Source: Salmonirosea aquatica
GTDB taxonomy: Bacteria > Bacteroidota > Bacteroidia > Cytophagales > Spirosomataceae
Assembly: GCF_009296315.1 (NCBI RefSeq)
Contig: NZ_WHLY01000002.1
Coordinates: 3,578,501 to 3,642,500, forward strand
Length of the DNA stretch: 64,000 bases
Reading direction: 5' to 3'
Position numbers and translations under genes: made by a program. The notes beneath the pieces are model-generated. The model was not told where the DNA came from. It did no database searches and saw only the letters and a list, made by a program, of their open reading frames with translations. How positions within the stretch are numbered: position 1 is the stretch's first letter; the number at the start of each line of letters is the position of its first letter. Below are positions 9,083 through 18,380 of the stretch, in pieces.

Positions 9083-9148
9083 ACGTAAAGAAAGCAGGGA
9101 GCTTTTTTGGTATACTCACCAGCTTGCCCTGCTTTCTTTACGTATGAC
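9078..9148 (-). promoter_or_regulatory. 22-bp perfect inverted repeat enclosing the esterase start codon
   Basis: Bases 9078-9099 and 9127-9148 are exact reverse complements (22 of 22) around a 27-base spacer; an AGCT match inside the spacer could lengthen the stem with a small bulge. Read as minus-strand RNA, the 3' arm contains the ATG of the esterase, so initiation would be masked while the hairpin is formed. There is no T-run, so it is not a simple terminator of the upstream SGNH gene. A DNA operator bound by a dimeric regulator is the main alternative. Confidence 0.6.
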
Positions 9149-9183
9149 TTACCCTTTGTAAACTACCAATGAAGAGGCAGGCG

Positions 9184-10230
9184 CTAGTACTTGAGCGCCT
9201 TCAGCTTTTCGATCACCCGGTTGGCGACAATCTGGTACCCCTTGTCATTCAGGTGGATGTCGTCAGAAGTGATGTCGGCCCGCATGCCCCTCGGGAAATT
9301 GAGGTTTTCCAGATCGGTCAGGTCTTCGGGTGTCGGCTTGTAGCTGATCGCAGCCATTTCTGCGTCGGTCGGCGGAGTCATTTTCACGTATTTGTCGCCG
9401 TATTTGGCCGCCAGCTTTTCGTTGATCGCGATGACCTGGTTGTAATTCTCAGAACCTTTGTTCTCGTCTGCCTCGGTAAGTACCCCCAGCACGACGTATC
9501 GGGCGGGCGCGGTGATGTAGGCGATCGAGCTTTCCAGCGACGACAGGATTTCTTCTTCGGCACCCGGTTTTCCGATGTTGTTCCGGCCGTACCACAGGAC
9601 CTGCGTGGCGGTTTTGAGCTTGGCCGCATCTTCCAGCACAAACTCCGAATCGGCCGGAATATCGATCGTGCTCACCGTATCCGGTGTGATCGTATACATT
9701 TCGCCGTCGGCCCCACTGGGTATCCGCCGGATGGTACAACGCACCCCGAGGATGGTACCCTTTCGGCTGTATTCTTCATTGCGGGAAGGGGTAGACAGAA
9801 ACTGATTGCTCAGTTTGGTAATCTTGATCGGCTTGATGCTATCCAGTTTGTTGCCTTCCACGGTTATTTTCAGTGGGGTACCTCCCTGCCTGACGGCAAT
9901 GCTGGCCGCTCCCTGCCCCACAATCCCATCACTCACCACGGGCCGGCTGGCCAGAGCAGCCCCAACCATATTGCCATACGGAGCAGTACCTCCCGCGCCG
10001 ATGGTCAGGCTATCCCCGAAAAAGGCCAGGGTTTTATCCCGGTCCGGCACTACTTCTTTGTCGGGTTCAGGAGTCTCGGTTTCGGGAAGTACATCGTCTG
10101 CCATTTTACCACAGGATGCTAAAAAGGCTGTGGTAAAAACCGCAAGTCCGGATTGGTAAAAAAAGCGCCTGCGGCTTAGCAGGTTCGCCGGATTTTCAGT
10201 GTGCGAATCAGGAATCTGGTTATCAATCAT
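9184..10230 (-). CDS. SGNH/GDSL-family hydrolase, lipoprotein
   Basis: 348 residues. The N-terminus carries SRRRFFYQSGL, a Tat-type motif, followed by a hydrophobic stretch ending in the lipobox LASC (about residue 40), so it is probably exported folded and lipid-anchored. Block I is LAFFGDSLTIGAGG with the catalytic Ser (about 70-83); block V is DDIHLNDKGYQ with the catalytic Asp/His near the end. SGNH enzymes remove acyl groups from carbohydrates or lipids. The downstream esterase gene begins 101 bases further on, separated by a large inverted repeat, so coupled expression is uncertain. Confidence 0.88.
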   Translation of the reverse strand: MIDNQIPDSHTENPANLLSRRRFFYQSGLAVFTTAFLASCGKMADDVLPETETPEPDKEVVPDRDKTLAFFGDSLTIGAGGTAPYGNMVGAALASRPVVSDGIVGQGAASIAVRQGGTPLKITVEGNKLDSIKPIKITKLSNQFLSTPSRNEEYSRKGTILGVRCTIRRIPSGADGEMYTITPDTVSTIDIPADSEFVLEDAAKLKTATQVLWYGRNNIGKPGAEEEILSSLESSIAYITAPARYVVLGVLTEADENKGSENYNQVIAINEKLAAKYGDKYVKMTPPTDAEMAAISYKPTPEDLTDLENLNFPRGMRADITSDDIHLNDKGYQIVANRVIEKLKALKY

Positions 10231-10332
10231 TTCTTTCTGAAAGAGTATGGTTTTGTGTTGGGCATCTCTTCAAAAAAACCATTCCAGAAACTCTTCGGCC
10301 TCCTCATCAAATGCCCGTCTTAGGGTACCTTA

Positions 10333-10391
10333 CAAGGAAAGAAACCTTGATTTTTGTGGAAAGGGGAGGCCAATTCTCCCTTCCACAAAAA
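10333..10391. repeat. Two consecutive hairpins after the serine hydrolase gene
   Basis: CAAGG-AAAGAAA-CCTTG (10333-10349) is followed at once by a long imperfect stem, TTTTTGTGGAAAGGGGAG (10351-10368) with CTCCCTTCCACAAAAA (10376-10391), interrupted by two unpaired bases. It starts five bases beyond the serine hydrolase stop codon (minus strand). It may end or stabilise that transcript, but T-residues lie on the 5' side of the stem rather than after it, so a classical terminator is not supported. Confidence 0.5.
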
Positions 10392-10396
10392 CACCA

Positions 10397-11539
10397 TCAG
10401 TCGAGCAGGCTGTCCAGAAAGCCCTTGCGGGTACCGCTGCCGAAGTTGGCCATCAGCACGAACGTGGCCTTTTTCTGAGGAAAATAAAAGACGTTGGCTT
10501 CGGTACCCGCGAGGGTACCGTTGTTCCCATAGCCTGTTCCCAGTATTTCTGACTCCCACTGGTCCACGCCCAGGCCGTAGGTGGTGGTACCCTGCCGGAC
10601 GGGGTAGGGGGTCAGCATTTCCTGTAACGCAGCGGGGCCGACGAGTTTTTCACCAAAAAGCGCCTCGCTGAACCGGAACAGATCCGCTGCCGTCGAAATA
10701 AGCCCACCGTACGCTCCACCGTCGGCTTCGGCGCGGTCCAGCGCCGTGACGTCCATCAATTTGTCATTGGCGTAAAAATCGGCATATCCCCGGGCCACGT
10801 TACGGTCGTCGCGCTTTTCGAGGTAGGTACCTGTTAGCCCCAAAGGCTGAATGATTTGTTCATCCAGTACCGTTTGCAGCGATTTTCCCGTCTGCTGTTC
10901 AATGATTCTTCCAATGAGCATATAGTTGGAATTGGAATAACTAAATCGTTCCCCCGGCTCGAAGAGTAACGAACGGCCGTATACGTACCTTCTCAGTACT
11001 TCATCGGGCGTCATGGCACCGCGCCGGGCGGGATTATTTACAAGATCCAGCTGGTACTGCGTGTCGTCATTGGTCGGGTCGAAGATTCCACTGGTATGGG
11101 CCAGAAGCTGGCGCAGGGTGATTTGTTCGGCCTGGGGAATCTGTCCTTTGCTGGCGGGTAGCAGGTCGGCGAGCTTGTCATCGAGTCCGAACTTGCCTTC
11201 ATCTTTCAACAGCATTACGGCGGTCGCCACAAACGTTTTGGCGATGCTTCCCGCCCTGAATGGCGTATTGACTTGCATGGTGGTGTGGTGTTCCAGGTTG
11301 GAGTACCCCGTGGCACCGATCCAGAGCGGTGCATTTTCTTTTTTAATCGCTAGCACGGCTCCCGGAATTCGGTTCGTGCCGGCGTAATCTTCCACGGCTT
11401 TCTGATACGTGGCGTGCTGCGCGTGTTCCGAAAAGTCAGGAGCGGCATCAAGGGTGGGCTGGGGAATGTCGGTGGATTCACAGGCAGTCAGCGCCAGGCA
11501 CAAAGTGGCCAGCGCGAACCGGAAATAAGTTGTTTTCAT
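10397..11539 (-). CDS. Serine hydrolase, beta-lactamase/penicillin-binding class C family
   Basis: 380 residues from the ATG at 11537-11539, chosen because it immediately precedes a lipoprotein signal (ALATLCLALTACES, lipidated Cys about residue 20); the longer reading starts with TTG. The active-site Ser-x-x-Lys is SIAK in FRAGSIAKTFVAT (about 95-107); the Tyr-x-Asn motif is YSNSNY (about 195-200). A Gly-rich C-terminal strand includes GNNGTLAGTEANV where class C enzymes have HxG/KTG. Most likely a periplasmic D-Ala-D-Ala peptidase or esterase, not a resistance enzyme. It follows the small barrel-like protein by 24 bases and is probably co-transcribed with it. Confidence 0.88.
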   Translation of the reverse strand: MKTTYFRFALATLCLALTACESTDIPQPTLDAAPDFSEHAQHATYQKAVEDYAGTNRIPGAVLAIKKENAPLWIGATGYSNLEHHTTMQVNTPFRAGSIAKTFVATAVMLLKDEGKFGLDDKLADLLPASKGQIPQAEQITLRQLLAHTSGIFDPTNDDTQYQLDLVNNPARRGAMTPDEVLRRYVYGRSLLFEPGERFSYSNSNYMLIGRIIEQQTGKSLQTVLDEQIIQPLGLTGTYLEKRDDRNVARGYADFYANDKLMDVTALDRAEADGGAYGGLISTAADLFRFSEALFGEKLVGPAALQEMLTPYPVRQGTTTYGLGVDQWESEILGTGYGNNGTLAGTEANVFYFPQKKATFVLMANFGSGTRKGFLDSLLD

Positions 11540-11563
11540 GGCTATAAATAGATACTGGATCAA

Positions 11564-12151
11564 TTAATTGAGAAAGGGTACCCTGGCCCCTACATGCAGT
11601 GCTTGGTGGGGTAAGAGAATTTGACTGAACGGCATTTCGCCAAACAGCTCGTAACGGGTAAATACCGAAGTACGATTCCGGAAGCGATACCCGGCTCCCA
11701 GTCTGGCGGAAGGCATCAGTTTGAACTGGTAAGCTGCGGCCTTCGGGAAATCCGGGCTGGACCGCTCGTAAGAAGGCGCCACCGGGTGCAACAGCAGGGT
11801 ACCCATGCCCAGGCTTGCCTCGGCGTACACCGCCCCAAAGTACTTGCGGTAGCCTACTTCGGTACTAGCAAAGAGTCCGCTTTGAACGCCGGGATGATGA
11901 TAGTACCCCAGATTGATGCTCTGAAACGTCTGCGAGCCCGGTCGGTTGCGGTAGTACAGTTCGGTGCCTACCTTGATCCCGATTCCGCCTTTCTGCAGGT
12001 GGGCCAAAGTAGGCAGACTGATGGATTCCGAGAAAACAGAGATGGTCAGCGGAGGACCCGAAGGCGCTCGGTCGGGGCGGGGTACCTGAGCCAGCGAAAG
12101 CTGGACACTCAGACTCCCGGCCAGGAAGAGGAGTGGAATTGATTTTTTCAT
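11564..12151 (-). CDS. Hypothetical exported protein, outer-membrane beta-barrel-like
   Basis: 195 residues with a clear signal peptide (SIPLLFLAGSLSVQLSLAQ). The mature part consists of alternating strands rich in G, Y and F (INLGYYHHPG, TEVGYRKYFG, ARLGAGYRF) and ends with an aromatic-terminated strand (HVGARVPFLN), as expected of a small outer-membrane barrel. No named family was recognised. It is upstream of and close to the serine hydrolase gene, so both products probably act at the cell envelope. Confidence 0.7.
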   Translation of the reverse strand: MKKSIPLLFLAGSLSVQLSLAQVPRPDRAPSGPPLTISVFSESISLPTLAHLQKGGIGIKVGTELYYRNRPGSQTFQSINLGYYHHPGVQSGLFASTEVGYRKYFGAVYAEASLGMGTLLLHPVAPSYERSSPDFPKAAAYQFKLMPSARLGAGYRFRNRTSVFTRYELFGEMPFSQILLPHQALHVGARVPFLN

Positions 12152-12330
12152 AAGTACTTGTTTTTGAGTTTACTAATTGGGCGCAAAAGTAACGTCAGCC
12201 ACAAGGTGCTTAAAATTGGGGACGGCTCAGTGGCCTGCAAAAAGCGGTGAGTGGTGAGGTACCGACCTTGAATGGTAGGATGAGGTACCTTCAGGATTGG
12301 CTAAAAATGATTGAATCAAGGTACCTCTGC

Positions 12331-13185
12331 TCAGGATTCGCTCAGCCATTGGCGGAACTCCGCTACCCGACGCCGACTCACCGCTACCTCTTCGGCGGGT
12401 TTGGGATGCAGCGTCAGTAACGCCCGGCCCGAACCGTCGTTCTCCACTTTGCGAATGGCGCTGCGGCTGGCGATGAACTGACGGCTGATCCGAAAGAAAT
12501 CACTGGCCGGCAACCGCTCAATAAGCTGCTCAAGGGTAGCGTCGATCGTGAACGATTGGTTGTCGTGCGTCTTGACAATGCTGGTTTCGTTCGTGACAAA
12601 GATATACGCGACCTGCTCGGTCATCAATGGGACATAGCCTTTTCCCTGATTGACCAGTAGGATCTTGGTACCCTGCTTTTCGGGAGCCGGCGGTGCAATC
12701 TGAGAAGTACCTTCGAGTTCGGCAATCCGTAGCTTGAGCCCGGCTACGCTGGTGCGATGGTAGTTCAGCAGCCAGTACATAGTGTAGCCCATGTGCAAGA
12801 TCAGGATGAACATCAGCCCAATGGGTACGTCGTTGGCAATCACAATGCTGAGGGTGATCTGCGCCGAACGGTGCAGTACCAGATCATTATACACAAAGCT
12901 GAACAGGGCGATAATCAGGGCGGTGCTGCCAAAGGCAATACCTCCCTGTACGAAAAGCCGCTGGAATGCCTGAGTAGCCCACGAATACCGGCGATCGAGA
13001 TAGCGGATGAGGAAGCGGTTGGCCTCCCAAAGCAGCGCGGTGACACCCATCACCACCAGCACATCCAGATAGAACTGAGGACTACTAAGTAGCTGTCCTA
13101 GCGGCGTGATATCGCCAATGAAGCGAAAAAAGAAGGCCCAAATCGGGATGCCTACCAGACGCGGCCAGGTGTCGGGATACTGCAT
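12331..13185 (-). CDS. Membrane-anchored LytTR-family transcriptional regulator
   Basis: 284 residues from the ATG at 13183-13185 (a TTG start 18 bases further out is less likely). Four hydrophobic segments in the N-terminal half (about residues 10-25, 40-60, 82-104 and 118-138) are followed by a short linker and a C-terminal LytTR DNA-binding domain (about 185-284) with VAYIFVTNETSIVKTHDNQ, the LPASDFFRISRQFI motif and KPAEEVAVSRRRVAEFR. There is no receiver domain, so the membrane part may itself sense. It is transcribed away from the permease array, with 219 bases between the two starts; control of the array is a reasonable inference. LytTR proteins usually bind paired direct repeats. Confidence 0.88.
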   Translation of the reverse strand: MQYPDTWPRLVGIPIWAFFFRFIGDITPLGQLLSSPQFYLDVLVVMGVTALLWEANRFLIRYLDRRYSWATQAFQRLFVQGGIAFGSTALIIALFSFVYNDLVLHRSAQITLSIVIANDVPIGLMFILILHMGYTMYWLLNYHRTSVAGLKLRIAELEGTSQIAPPAPEKQGTKILLVNQGKGYVPLMTEQVAYIFVTNETSIVKTHDNQSFTIDATLEQLIERLPASDFFRISRQFIASRSAIRKVENDGSGRALLTLHPKPAEEVAVSRRRVAEFRQWLSES

Positions 13186-13404
13186 AGAGGGGTAAATAGC
13201 CAATAAACTTACAAAGCAACTGCATTCTTTGACAAGGAAATTTTGATGTGTCGCTGATTTTTTCCTGTCCGCCTGTGACCAGTCATCGTCCGATAGCGGA
13301 CAGTTTTCAGGATAACTTGCTTGTAAGTATCTGATTCATAAGACTTATAGTTTTTGGTATAATTATTTCATAAGCAAAATCACTGGATCATTCCCGATAC
13401 GCCC
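13186..13404. promoter_or_regulatory. Divergent promoter region between LytTR regulator and permease array
   Basis: This 219-base spacer must hold the promoters of both the regulator and the first permease. For the permease side, TTG at 13321-13323 and TATAGTTTTTG at 13346-13356 roughly resemble the Bacteroidota promoter form (TTTG, then TAnnTTTG). No convincing pair of LytTR direct repeats was found by eye. Confidence 0.35.
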
Positions 13405-15882
13405 ATGCTAACCAACTACCTCAAAATCGCCCTTCGCCACTTCCGGCGGCAACCTTTTTTTTCGCTGGTGAATGTCACGGGCCTGGCGGTGGGCCTGGCG
13501 GCTTGCTGGCTCATTGGACTTTACGTTATTCACGAAAGAAGTTTCGATACTTTCCTGCCTTATGCCGATCGCGTCTGCGCGGTAGCCTTCGATATCAAAA
13601 TGGGCGACCAGGAAGCTTTTACCACCAACACGCCGCCGCCCGTGGGGGCGAGGCTGGTCGAGGATTTTCCCGAGATCGAAATGGCCGCCCGTACCTTCAA
13701 TTTGGGTAGCGTGGTGGTGCAGCGGGAAGCTATGAATGGCAAAGAGCCCCTGACTTTCAATGAATATAACAACGCGATGGCCGCCGACACGGCTTTTCTG
13801 GAATTGTTCGGTTTTCCGATGGTAGCGGGCGATCCCCGCACGGCCCTCGACAAACCCGGCAGCGTGGTGCTGACCGAGAGTATGGCGCGGAAGTATTTTG
13901 GCGAACAAACCGCCTTGGGCCAGTCGTTAAAACTGAACGACAACCCCTACCAGGTAACGGGAATCGTGCGGGACCTACCCACTAACTCTACGGTACAGTT
14001 CGGCTTTCTGGCTTCCATGACCAATTTTTCGGTAGTGGAGCGTTTTTCGTGGAGTTGGATTTGGTTGCAGGTCGATACCTGGGTGCGGCTGCGGCAGCCC
14101 GTCACCGAGCAAGCACTGGCTACTTTGGAAAAGAAGTTCCCGGCCATGGTACGTACCTATGCACCCGCCGCCTACGCCCGGATCGGGCAGGATTTGACCA
14201 AAAACCTTGACAATGGCGACCGTCTCGATGTAAAACTCTTGCCCCTGGAAAAGCTGCATTTGGGCTACACCGGACTTACCTCGCGACTGACCACGCTCGG
14301 CGACGGTGAGCAGGTGGGGATGTTTGCGATCATTGGTGGTCTGATTTTGCTGCTGGCCTGCGTTAATTTCATGAATTTATCTACCGCGCGCTCCATGAAA
14401 CGTTCGCAGGAGGTAGGGGTACGTAAGGCCCTCGGTTCGCAGCGGAGCGCGTTGGTTGCGCAGTTTCTGGTCGAGTCAGTGCTGCTGAGTGGGGGTGCCA
14501 TGTTTTTGGCTGCCTTGCTGGCGAGTGTGATGCTGCCCTTTTATAACAATCTGACGGGACTCGCGCTACTGCCCGGCGACCTCTTTTCAACGGAAAGTAT
14601 GGGGTTTGTGGTACTGCTGCCCCTTGTAACGGGCTTGCTCGGTGGACTTTATCCGGCCTTTTATTTGTCGCGATTCAAGGCCATCGAGATGTTCAAATCC
14701 GCCGGGCGAAGAAGCCGGGGCGGATTGGTATCGGTACGGAGCGGACTCGTCGTGTTTCAGTTTGCAGTTTCCATCGTCCTGATGCTGGGCTCGTTTGTCG
14801 TATTTCAGCAATTGGAATTTGCCCAAAAACAAACGCCGGGCCTGAATCGCGAGCATGTGCTGGTGATCGAGAATGCGCGCCACTTCACGTCGCCCTCGGC
14901 GCGGGAGGCTTTCCGGCAGCAACTGGCCAACCTACCCGAAGCGCTGGATGCTACGCATTCTACTTTTTTGCCATCGCTGGGTAGCTTTGGCGACTTTTAT
15001 GAACCCGAACAAGGCGACCAAAAGAATGCCGTTGTTTCCAGCCTGCCCATGGGTTCATTCCTGACCGACGCCGATTTTGTGCCTACCCTGGGCATCGAAA
15101 TCCTGGCGGGACGGAACTTCCGCCCCCATTCGGTCAGCGATTCGGCATCGGTAATCCTGAACGAGACTGCCGTCAAGGCCATTGGCTGGAAAGATCCAAT
15201 CGGAAAATGGCTGCGTTATCCGGGCAATGCCAATCAGCGTTTTCAGGTAGTCGGCGTCATGCGCGATTTTAATGATGCGTCGGTGCGCACGGCCATCGAA
15301 CCCATGGCGCTTTTCCACGAAGCGTCCAAAACCTACCAAACCTGGGCCTCGTACATCGCCTTGCGGGTGCGTCCCGGTAGTGAGAAACAGGCCGTCGAGA
15401 AAGCCGCCGCCCTCTGGGATAAGGCTGTGCCGGAGGTACCTTTCGAGTATGATTTTCTGGATGCTACCTTTGCCCGCCTTTACCGTTCCGAAGCCCGGAT
15501 GGGTTCCGTACTGAGTATCCTGACGGGCCTGGCGTTGTTCATCGGTTGTCTGGGCCTGTTCGCGCTGGCCGCTTATACCGCCGAAAGCCGCATTAAGGAG
15601 ATCGGCGTGCGTAAGGTGCTGGGAGCCAGTGTGGCCAGTATCGTATCGCTGCTCTCCTCGGATTTTCTTAAACTCGTCATCGCGGCCATTGTCATCGCTA
15701 CGCCTGTTGCCTGGTACGCCATGAATGCATGGCTGGCGGACTTTACCTATAAAATCGACCTGGAATGGTGGTACTTCGCCGGGGCGGGTGGTCTGGCAGT
15801 CGCCATCGCGTTGCTGACCGTGAGTTTTCAAAGTATCAAAGCCGCCCTGATGGATCCGGTGAAGTCGCTGCGGAGTGAGTGA
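13405..15882 (+). CDS. FtsX/MacB-type ABC transporter permease, array copy 1
   Basis: 825 residues, two-module permease (MacB periplasmic core plus FtsX domain, twice). Membrane segment 1 at about 20-41; first FtsX block from about 304 (LLLACVNFMNLSTARS, then EVGVRKALGSQ); segment 5 near 445 (LVVFQFAVSIVLMLG); second FtsX block from about 700 ([26 protein letters not shown]); ends MDPVKSLRSE. Such proteins act with an ABC ATPase in efflux or lipoprotein handling; none is encoded nearby, so the partner is unknown. Second-module variants: SSDFLKL where most copies have SKDFLKL. First gene of the array and nearest to the LytTR regulator. Confidence 0.93.
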   Translation: MLTNYLKIALRHFRRQPFFSLVNVTGLAVGLAACWLIGLYVIHERSFDTFLPYADRVCAVAFDIKMGDQEAFTTNTPPPVGARLVEDFPEIEMAARTFNLGSVVVQREAMNGKEPLTFNEYNNAMAADTAFLELFGFPMVAGDPRTALDKPGSVVLTESMARKYFGEQTALGQSLKLNDNPYQVTGIVRDLPTNSTVQFGFLASMTNFSVVERFSWSWIWLQVDTWVRLRQPVTEQALATLEKKFPAMVRTYAPAAYARIGQDLTKNLDNGDRLDVKLLPLEKLHLGYTGLTSRLTTLGDGEQVGMFAIIGGLILLLACVNFMNLSTARSMKRSQEVGVRKALGSQRSALVAQFLVESVLLSGGAMFLAALLASVMLPFYNNLTGLALLPGDLFSTESMGFVVLLPLVTGLLGGLYPAFYLSRFKAIEMFKSAGRRSRGGLVSVRSGLVVFQFAVSIVLMLGSFVVFQQLEFAQKQTPGLNREHVLVIENARHFTSPSAREAFRQQLANLPEALDATHSTFLPSLGSFGDFYEPEQGDQKNAVVSSLPMGSFLTDADFVPTLGIEILAGRNFRPHSVSDSASVILNETAVKAIGWKDPIGKWLRYPGNANQRFQVVGVMRDFNDASVRTAIEPMALFHEASKTYQTWASYIALRVRPGSEKQAVEKAAALWDKAVPEVPFEYDFLDATFARLYRSEARMGSVLSILTGLALFIGCLGLFALAAYTAESRIKEIGVRKVLGASVASIVSLLSSDFLKLVIAAIVIATPVAWYAMNAWLADFTYKIDLEWWYFAGAGGLAVAIALLTVSFQSIKAALMDPVKSLRSE

Positions 15883-15920
15883 TATTTTGCTTTCGGTTAA
15901 CGGTCAACGCCAAACGGTTA

Positions 15921-15978
15921 AATGGTATTCTCTGACTTCCTTTTGACCTGCCATTGACCGCTCCCCTTTTATCTTTTA
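15921..15978 (+). promoter_or_regulatory. Possible promoter box upstream of permease copy 2
   Basis: A 32-base block at 15921-15952 (with GGTATTCTCTGA and CCTTTTGA) recurs with few changes at 18411-18442 before copy 3. In both places a TTTTG box is followed, 23-24 bases on, by a TATC(C)TTTTA box (here 15941-15945 and 15970-15978), which is near the Bacteroidota promoter form. Duplication along with the gene is the alternative to functional conservation. Confidence 0.38.
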
Positions 15979-15993
15979 ACCCAAAAATAAGCC

Positions 15994-18375
15994 ATGATCT
16001 CCAACTACCTGAAAATTGCCTGGCGGAATCTGATCCGGGCCAAAGAATACACCTTCATCAATGGGGTCGGTTTGGCCGTGGGCATGGCCGCTTCCGTGCT
16101 CATTTTTCTTTGGGTACAGAGCGAGCTGACTTACGATCGATTTTACCCCAAAACCGACCGGCTGTTTCAGGTGTACAATCAGGATGTGTTCAGTGGCGAA
16201 CCCACGGTTTGGGGAAGTACCCCTATCCCTTTGGCGCCGGAACTGAAAGCAAACTACCCCGATATTGAAAATACCGCACGGTACATTTCGCCCACGCTGC
16301 TCTTGTCCGCCAATGAGAAGCATCTGAACATCCACGGCGCTTTTGCCGACTCTACGTTTTTCCATTTATTCGATTTTCCTTTCCTCAGCGGCAGCGCCGA
16401 CTATTCCCTTTCCCAAAATAACGGCATTGTTATTACCCGATCGCTGGCCATGAAGCTGTATGGTACCACCGATGCGATCGGAAAAACCATACAGGTCGAG
16501 CATCGGGACAATTTCTCCATAAGTGGTATCCTGGAAGATTTGCCCAACAACACACAATTTGCTGATGCCGAATATTTTTTGCCCTGGTCTTACTTCCAGG
16601 CACTGGGTTGGGGATCGGACGAGTGGACTTCCAACAACTACGTAACCTACGTGCTGTTGCGGGAAGACGCGCAGGTCGATCGCGTCAATGCGAAAATCAG
16701 GTACGTGACCGCGGCTCATCTGAAAGGAGTACTGGACGATGTTTCGCAGCGGGCAATTTTCCTGCATCCGGCCAGCAAGTGGCATTTGTATTCAAAAATA
16801 GAAAACGGAAAGTTGGTGGAGGGCCGGATCGCCACAGTACGTTTGTTTGGGATCATTGCCGCTTTTATCCTATTGATCGCCTGCGTCAATTTTGTCAATC
16901 TGAGTACGGCCCGAAGCGAGAAGCGGGCCAAAGAAGTGGGCATCCGCAAGGTAGCCGGTGCGCAGAAATTCTCCCTGGTGATTCAGTTCATCAGCGAGTC
17001 GGTCTTACTGACTTTTATCTCCGGCCTCCTGGCCGGATTGCTCGTTTGGGCTAGTCTGCCCGCCTTCAATAATTTAACGGCCAAGCAACTTACGCTGGAT
17101 ATCGGGTCGGGGTACTTCTGGGTCGTGGCTGTTGGCTTTGTGCTGTTTACGGGGCTGCTGGCGGGGAGCTACCCGGCCTTCTTTCTGTCCTCCTTTCAGC
17201 CCGTGAAAGTAATGAAGGGTGCGTACCGGGAGGCCAGGTCGGTTTTTTCGCCCCGCAAGGGATTGGTGGTGCTACAATTCACCTTTGCCATTGTCCTGAT
17301 TATTTCCACTCTCATAATCAGGCAGCAGGTCAGGTACGCCCAAAGCCGGGAGCGGGGATATGATCAGAGCAATTTGATCTATACGACTTTGGGGGGCGAT
17401 CTGGAAAAGCATTATGGTACCTTGAGGCAGGAACTGCTGAGCAACGGGGCCGTGGTCTCTATGACCAAATCACTGGGCCCCATTACCGGACTTAATACCC
17501 GCCAATGGGGGGTGGCCTGGCCCGGCAGTACCAAAAAAGATAAGGATATCGAGTTTGACCTGTTTGGGACGGATGCAGATTTCCTGAAAACCACGGGAGC
17601 CCGGCTGCTGGCCGGCCGGGACATCGATGTGGGCAAGTACCCTTCCGATTCCACGGCGATCCTGCTGAACGAAACCGCTGTGAAAACCATGCGTATGGAG
17701 GTACCCATCGGTACTACGGTACACTTCCAGGACCAGGACTGGCATGTAGTGGGTGTCGTCCAGGATTTCATTTTTGATTCGCCCTACCAAGCCATTAAGC
17801 CGGTAATAATCGAAGGACCAAGCGGTTCTTTGCCACATCAATGGGTTACCCTGAGGCTTGACTCCCGGAATGCCACGACAGAAAATCTGGCAGCCGTGGA
17901 ACAGATATTCAAAAAGCGTAATCCTGGCTCTCCGTTTGAATACACTTTTGTGGATGATTCGTACAACGCAAAATTTGCCGAGGAGCAACGGATCGGATCA
18001 TTGACCGGCCTGTTCACCGGGCTGACTATTTTTATAGCCTGCCTGGGCTTGTTCGGCCTGGCCGCCCACACCGCCCAGCAGCGAACTAAGGAAATCGGCA
18101 TCCGCAAGGTACTGGGTGCCACGGTGGGAAGTGTCGTTCAACTACTCACCAAAGAGTTTATGGCCTTGATGTTCATAGCGTTTGCCGTCGCTACACCCAT
18201 TGGCTGGTACGCCATGGAAGAATGGCTGACGGATTATGAGTATCGCGTATCCATCGGAGGGGGCGTGTTCTTGCTCACCCTGCTTGTGGCTACTTTAATC
18301 GTAGTGCTGACGGTGAGTTTCCAGGCCGTGAAAGCCGCTTTAATGAATCCGGTGAAGTCGTTGCGCAGCGAGTGA
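15994..18375 (+). CDS. FtsX/MacB-type ABC transporter permease, array copy 2
   Basis: 793 residues, ATG at 15994. Same two-module layout: segment 1 about 20-40, first FtsX block from about 282 (RLFGIIAAFILLIACVNF, then SEKRAKEVGIRKVAGAQ), segment 5 about 420 (LVVLQFTFAIVLII), second block from about 667 ([26 protein letters not shown]), end MNPVKSLRSE. It resembles copy 4 most: both share ENG-(K/Q)-LVEGRI, the RLFGIIAAFILLIAC stretch and STARSEKRAKEVGIRKV. Its second module differs from the family norm in having LLTKEFMALMF in place of LLSKDFLKLV, so the two modules may be diverging in use. 111 bases separate it from copy 1. Confidence 0.93.
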   Translation: MISNYLKIAWRNLIRAKEYTFINGVGLAVGMAASVLIFLWVQSELTYDRFYPKTDRLFQVYNQDVFSGEPTVWGSTPIPLAPELKANYPDIENTARYISPTLLLSANEKHLNIHGAFADSTFFHLFDFPFLSGSADYSLSQNNGIVITRSLAMKLYGTTDAIGKTIQVEHRDNFSISGILEDLPNNTQFADAEYFLPWSYFQALGWGSDEWTSNNYVTYVLLREDAQVDRVNAKIRYVTAAHLKGVLDDVSQRAIFLHPASKWHLYSKIENGKLVEGRIATVRLFGIIAAFILLIACVNFVNLSTARSEKRAKEVGIRKVAGAQKFSLVIQFISESVLLTFISGLLAGLLVWASLPAFNNLTAKQLTLDIGSGYFWVVAVGFVLFTGLLAGSYPAFFLSSFQPVKVMKGAYREARSVFSPRKGLVVLQFTFAIVLIISTLIIRQQVRYAQSRERGYDQSNLIYTTLGGDLEKHYGTLRQELLSNGAVVSMTKSLGPITGLNTRQWGVAWPGSTKKDKDIEFDLFGTDADFLKTTGARLLAGRDIDVGKYPSDSTAILLNETAVKTMRMEVPIGTTVHFQDQDWHVVGVVQDFIFDSPYQAIKPVIIEGPSGSLPHQWVTLRLDSRNATTENLAAVEQIFKKRNPGSPFEYTFVDDSYNAKFAEEQRIGSLTGLFTGLTIFIACLGLFGLAAHTAQQRTKEIGIRKVLGATVGSVVQLLTKEFMALMFIAFAVATPIGWYAMEEWLTDYEYRVSIGGGVFLLTLLVATLIVVLTVSFQAVKAALMNPVKSLRSE

Positions 18376-18380
18376 AGCTA

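Noticed and set aside
9078-9148. Invertible promoter flanked by inverted repeats
   Set aside because: The spacer is only 27 bases and carries no clear promoter; no recombinase gene is nearby.
9169-10122. Plus-strand ORF of 317 codons opposite the SGNH hydrolase
   Set aside because: Long only because of high GC; the minus strand has the GDS and DxxH blocks and a lipobox.
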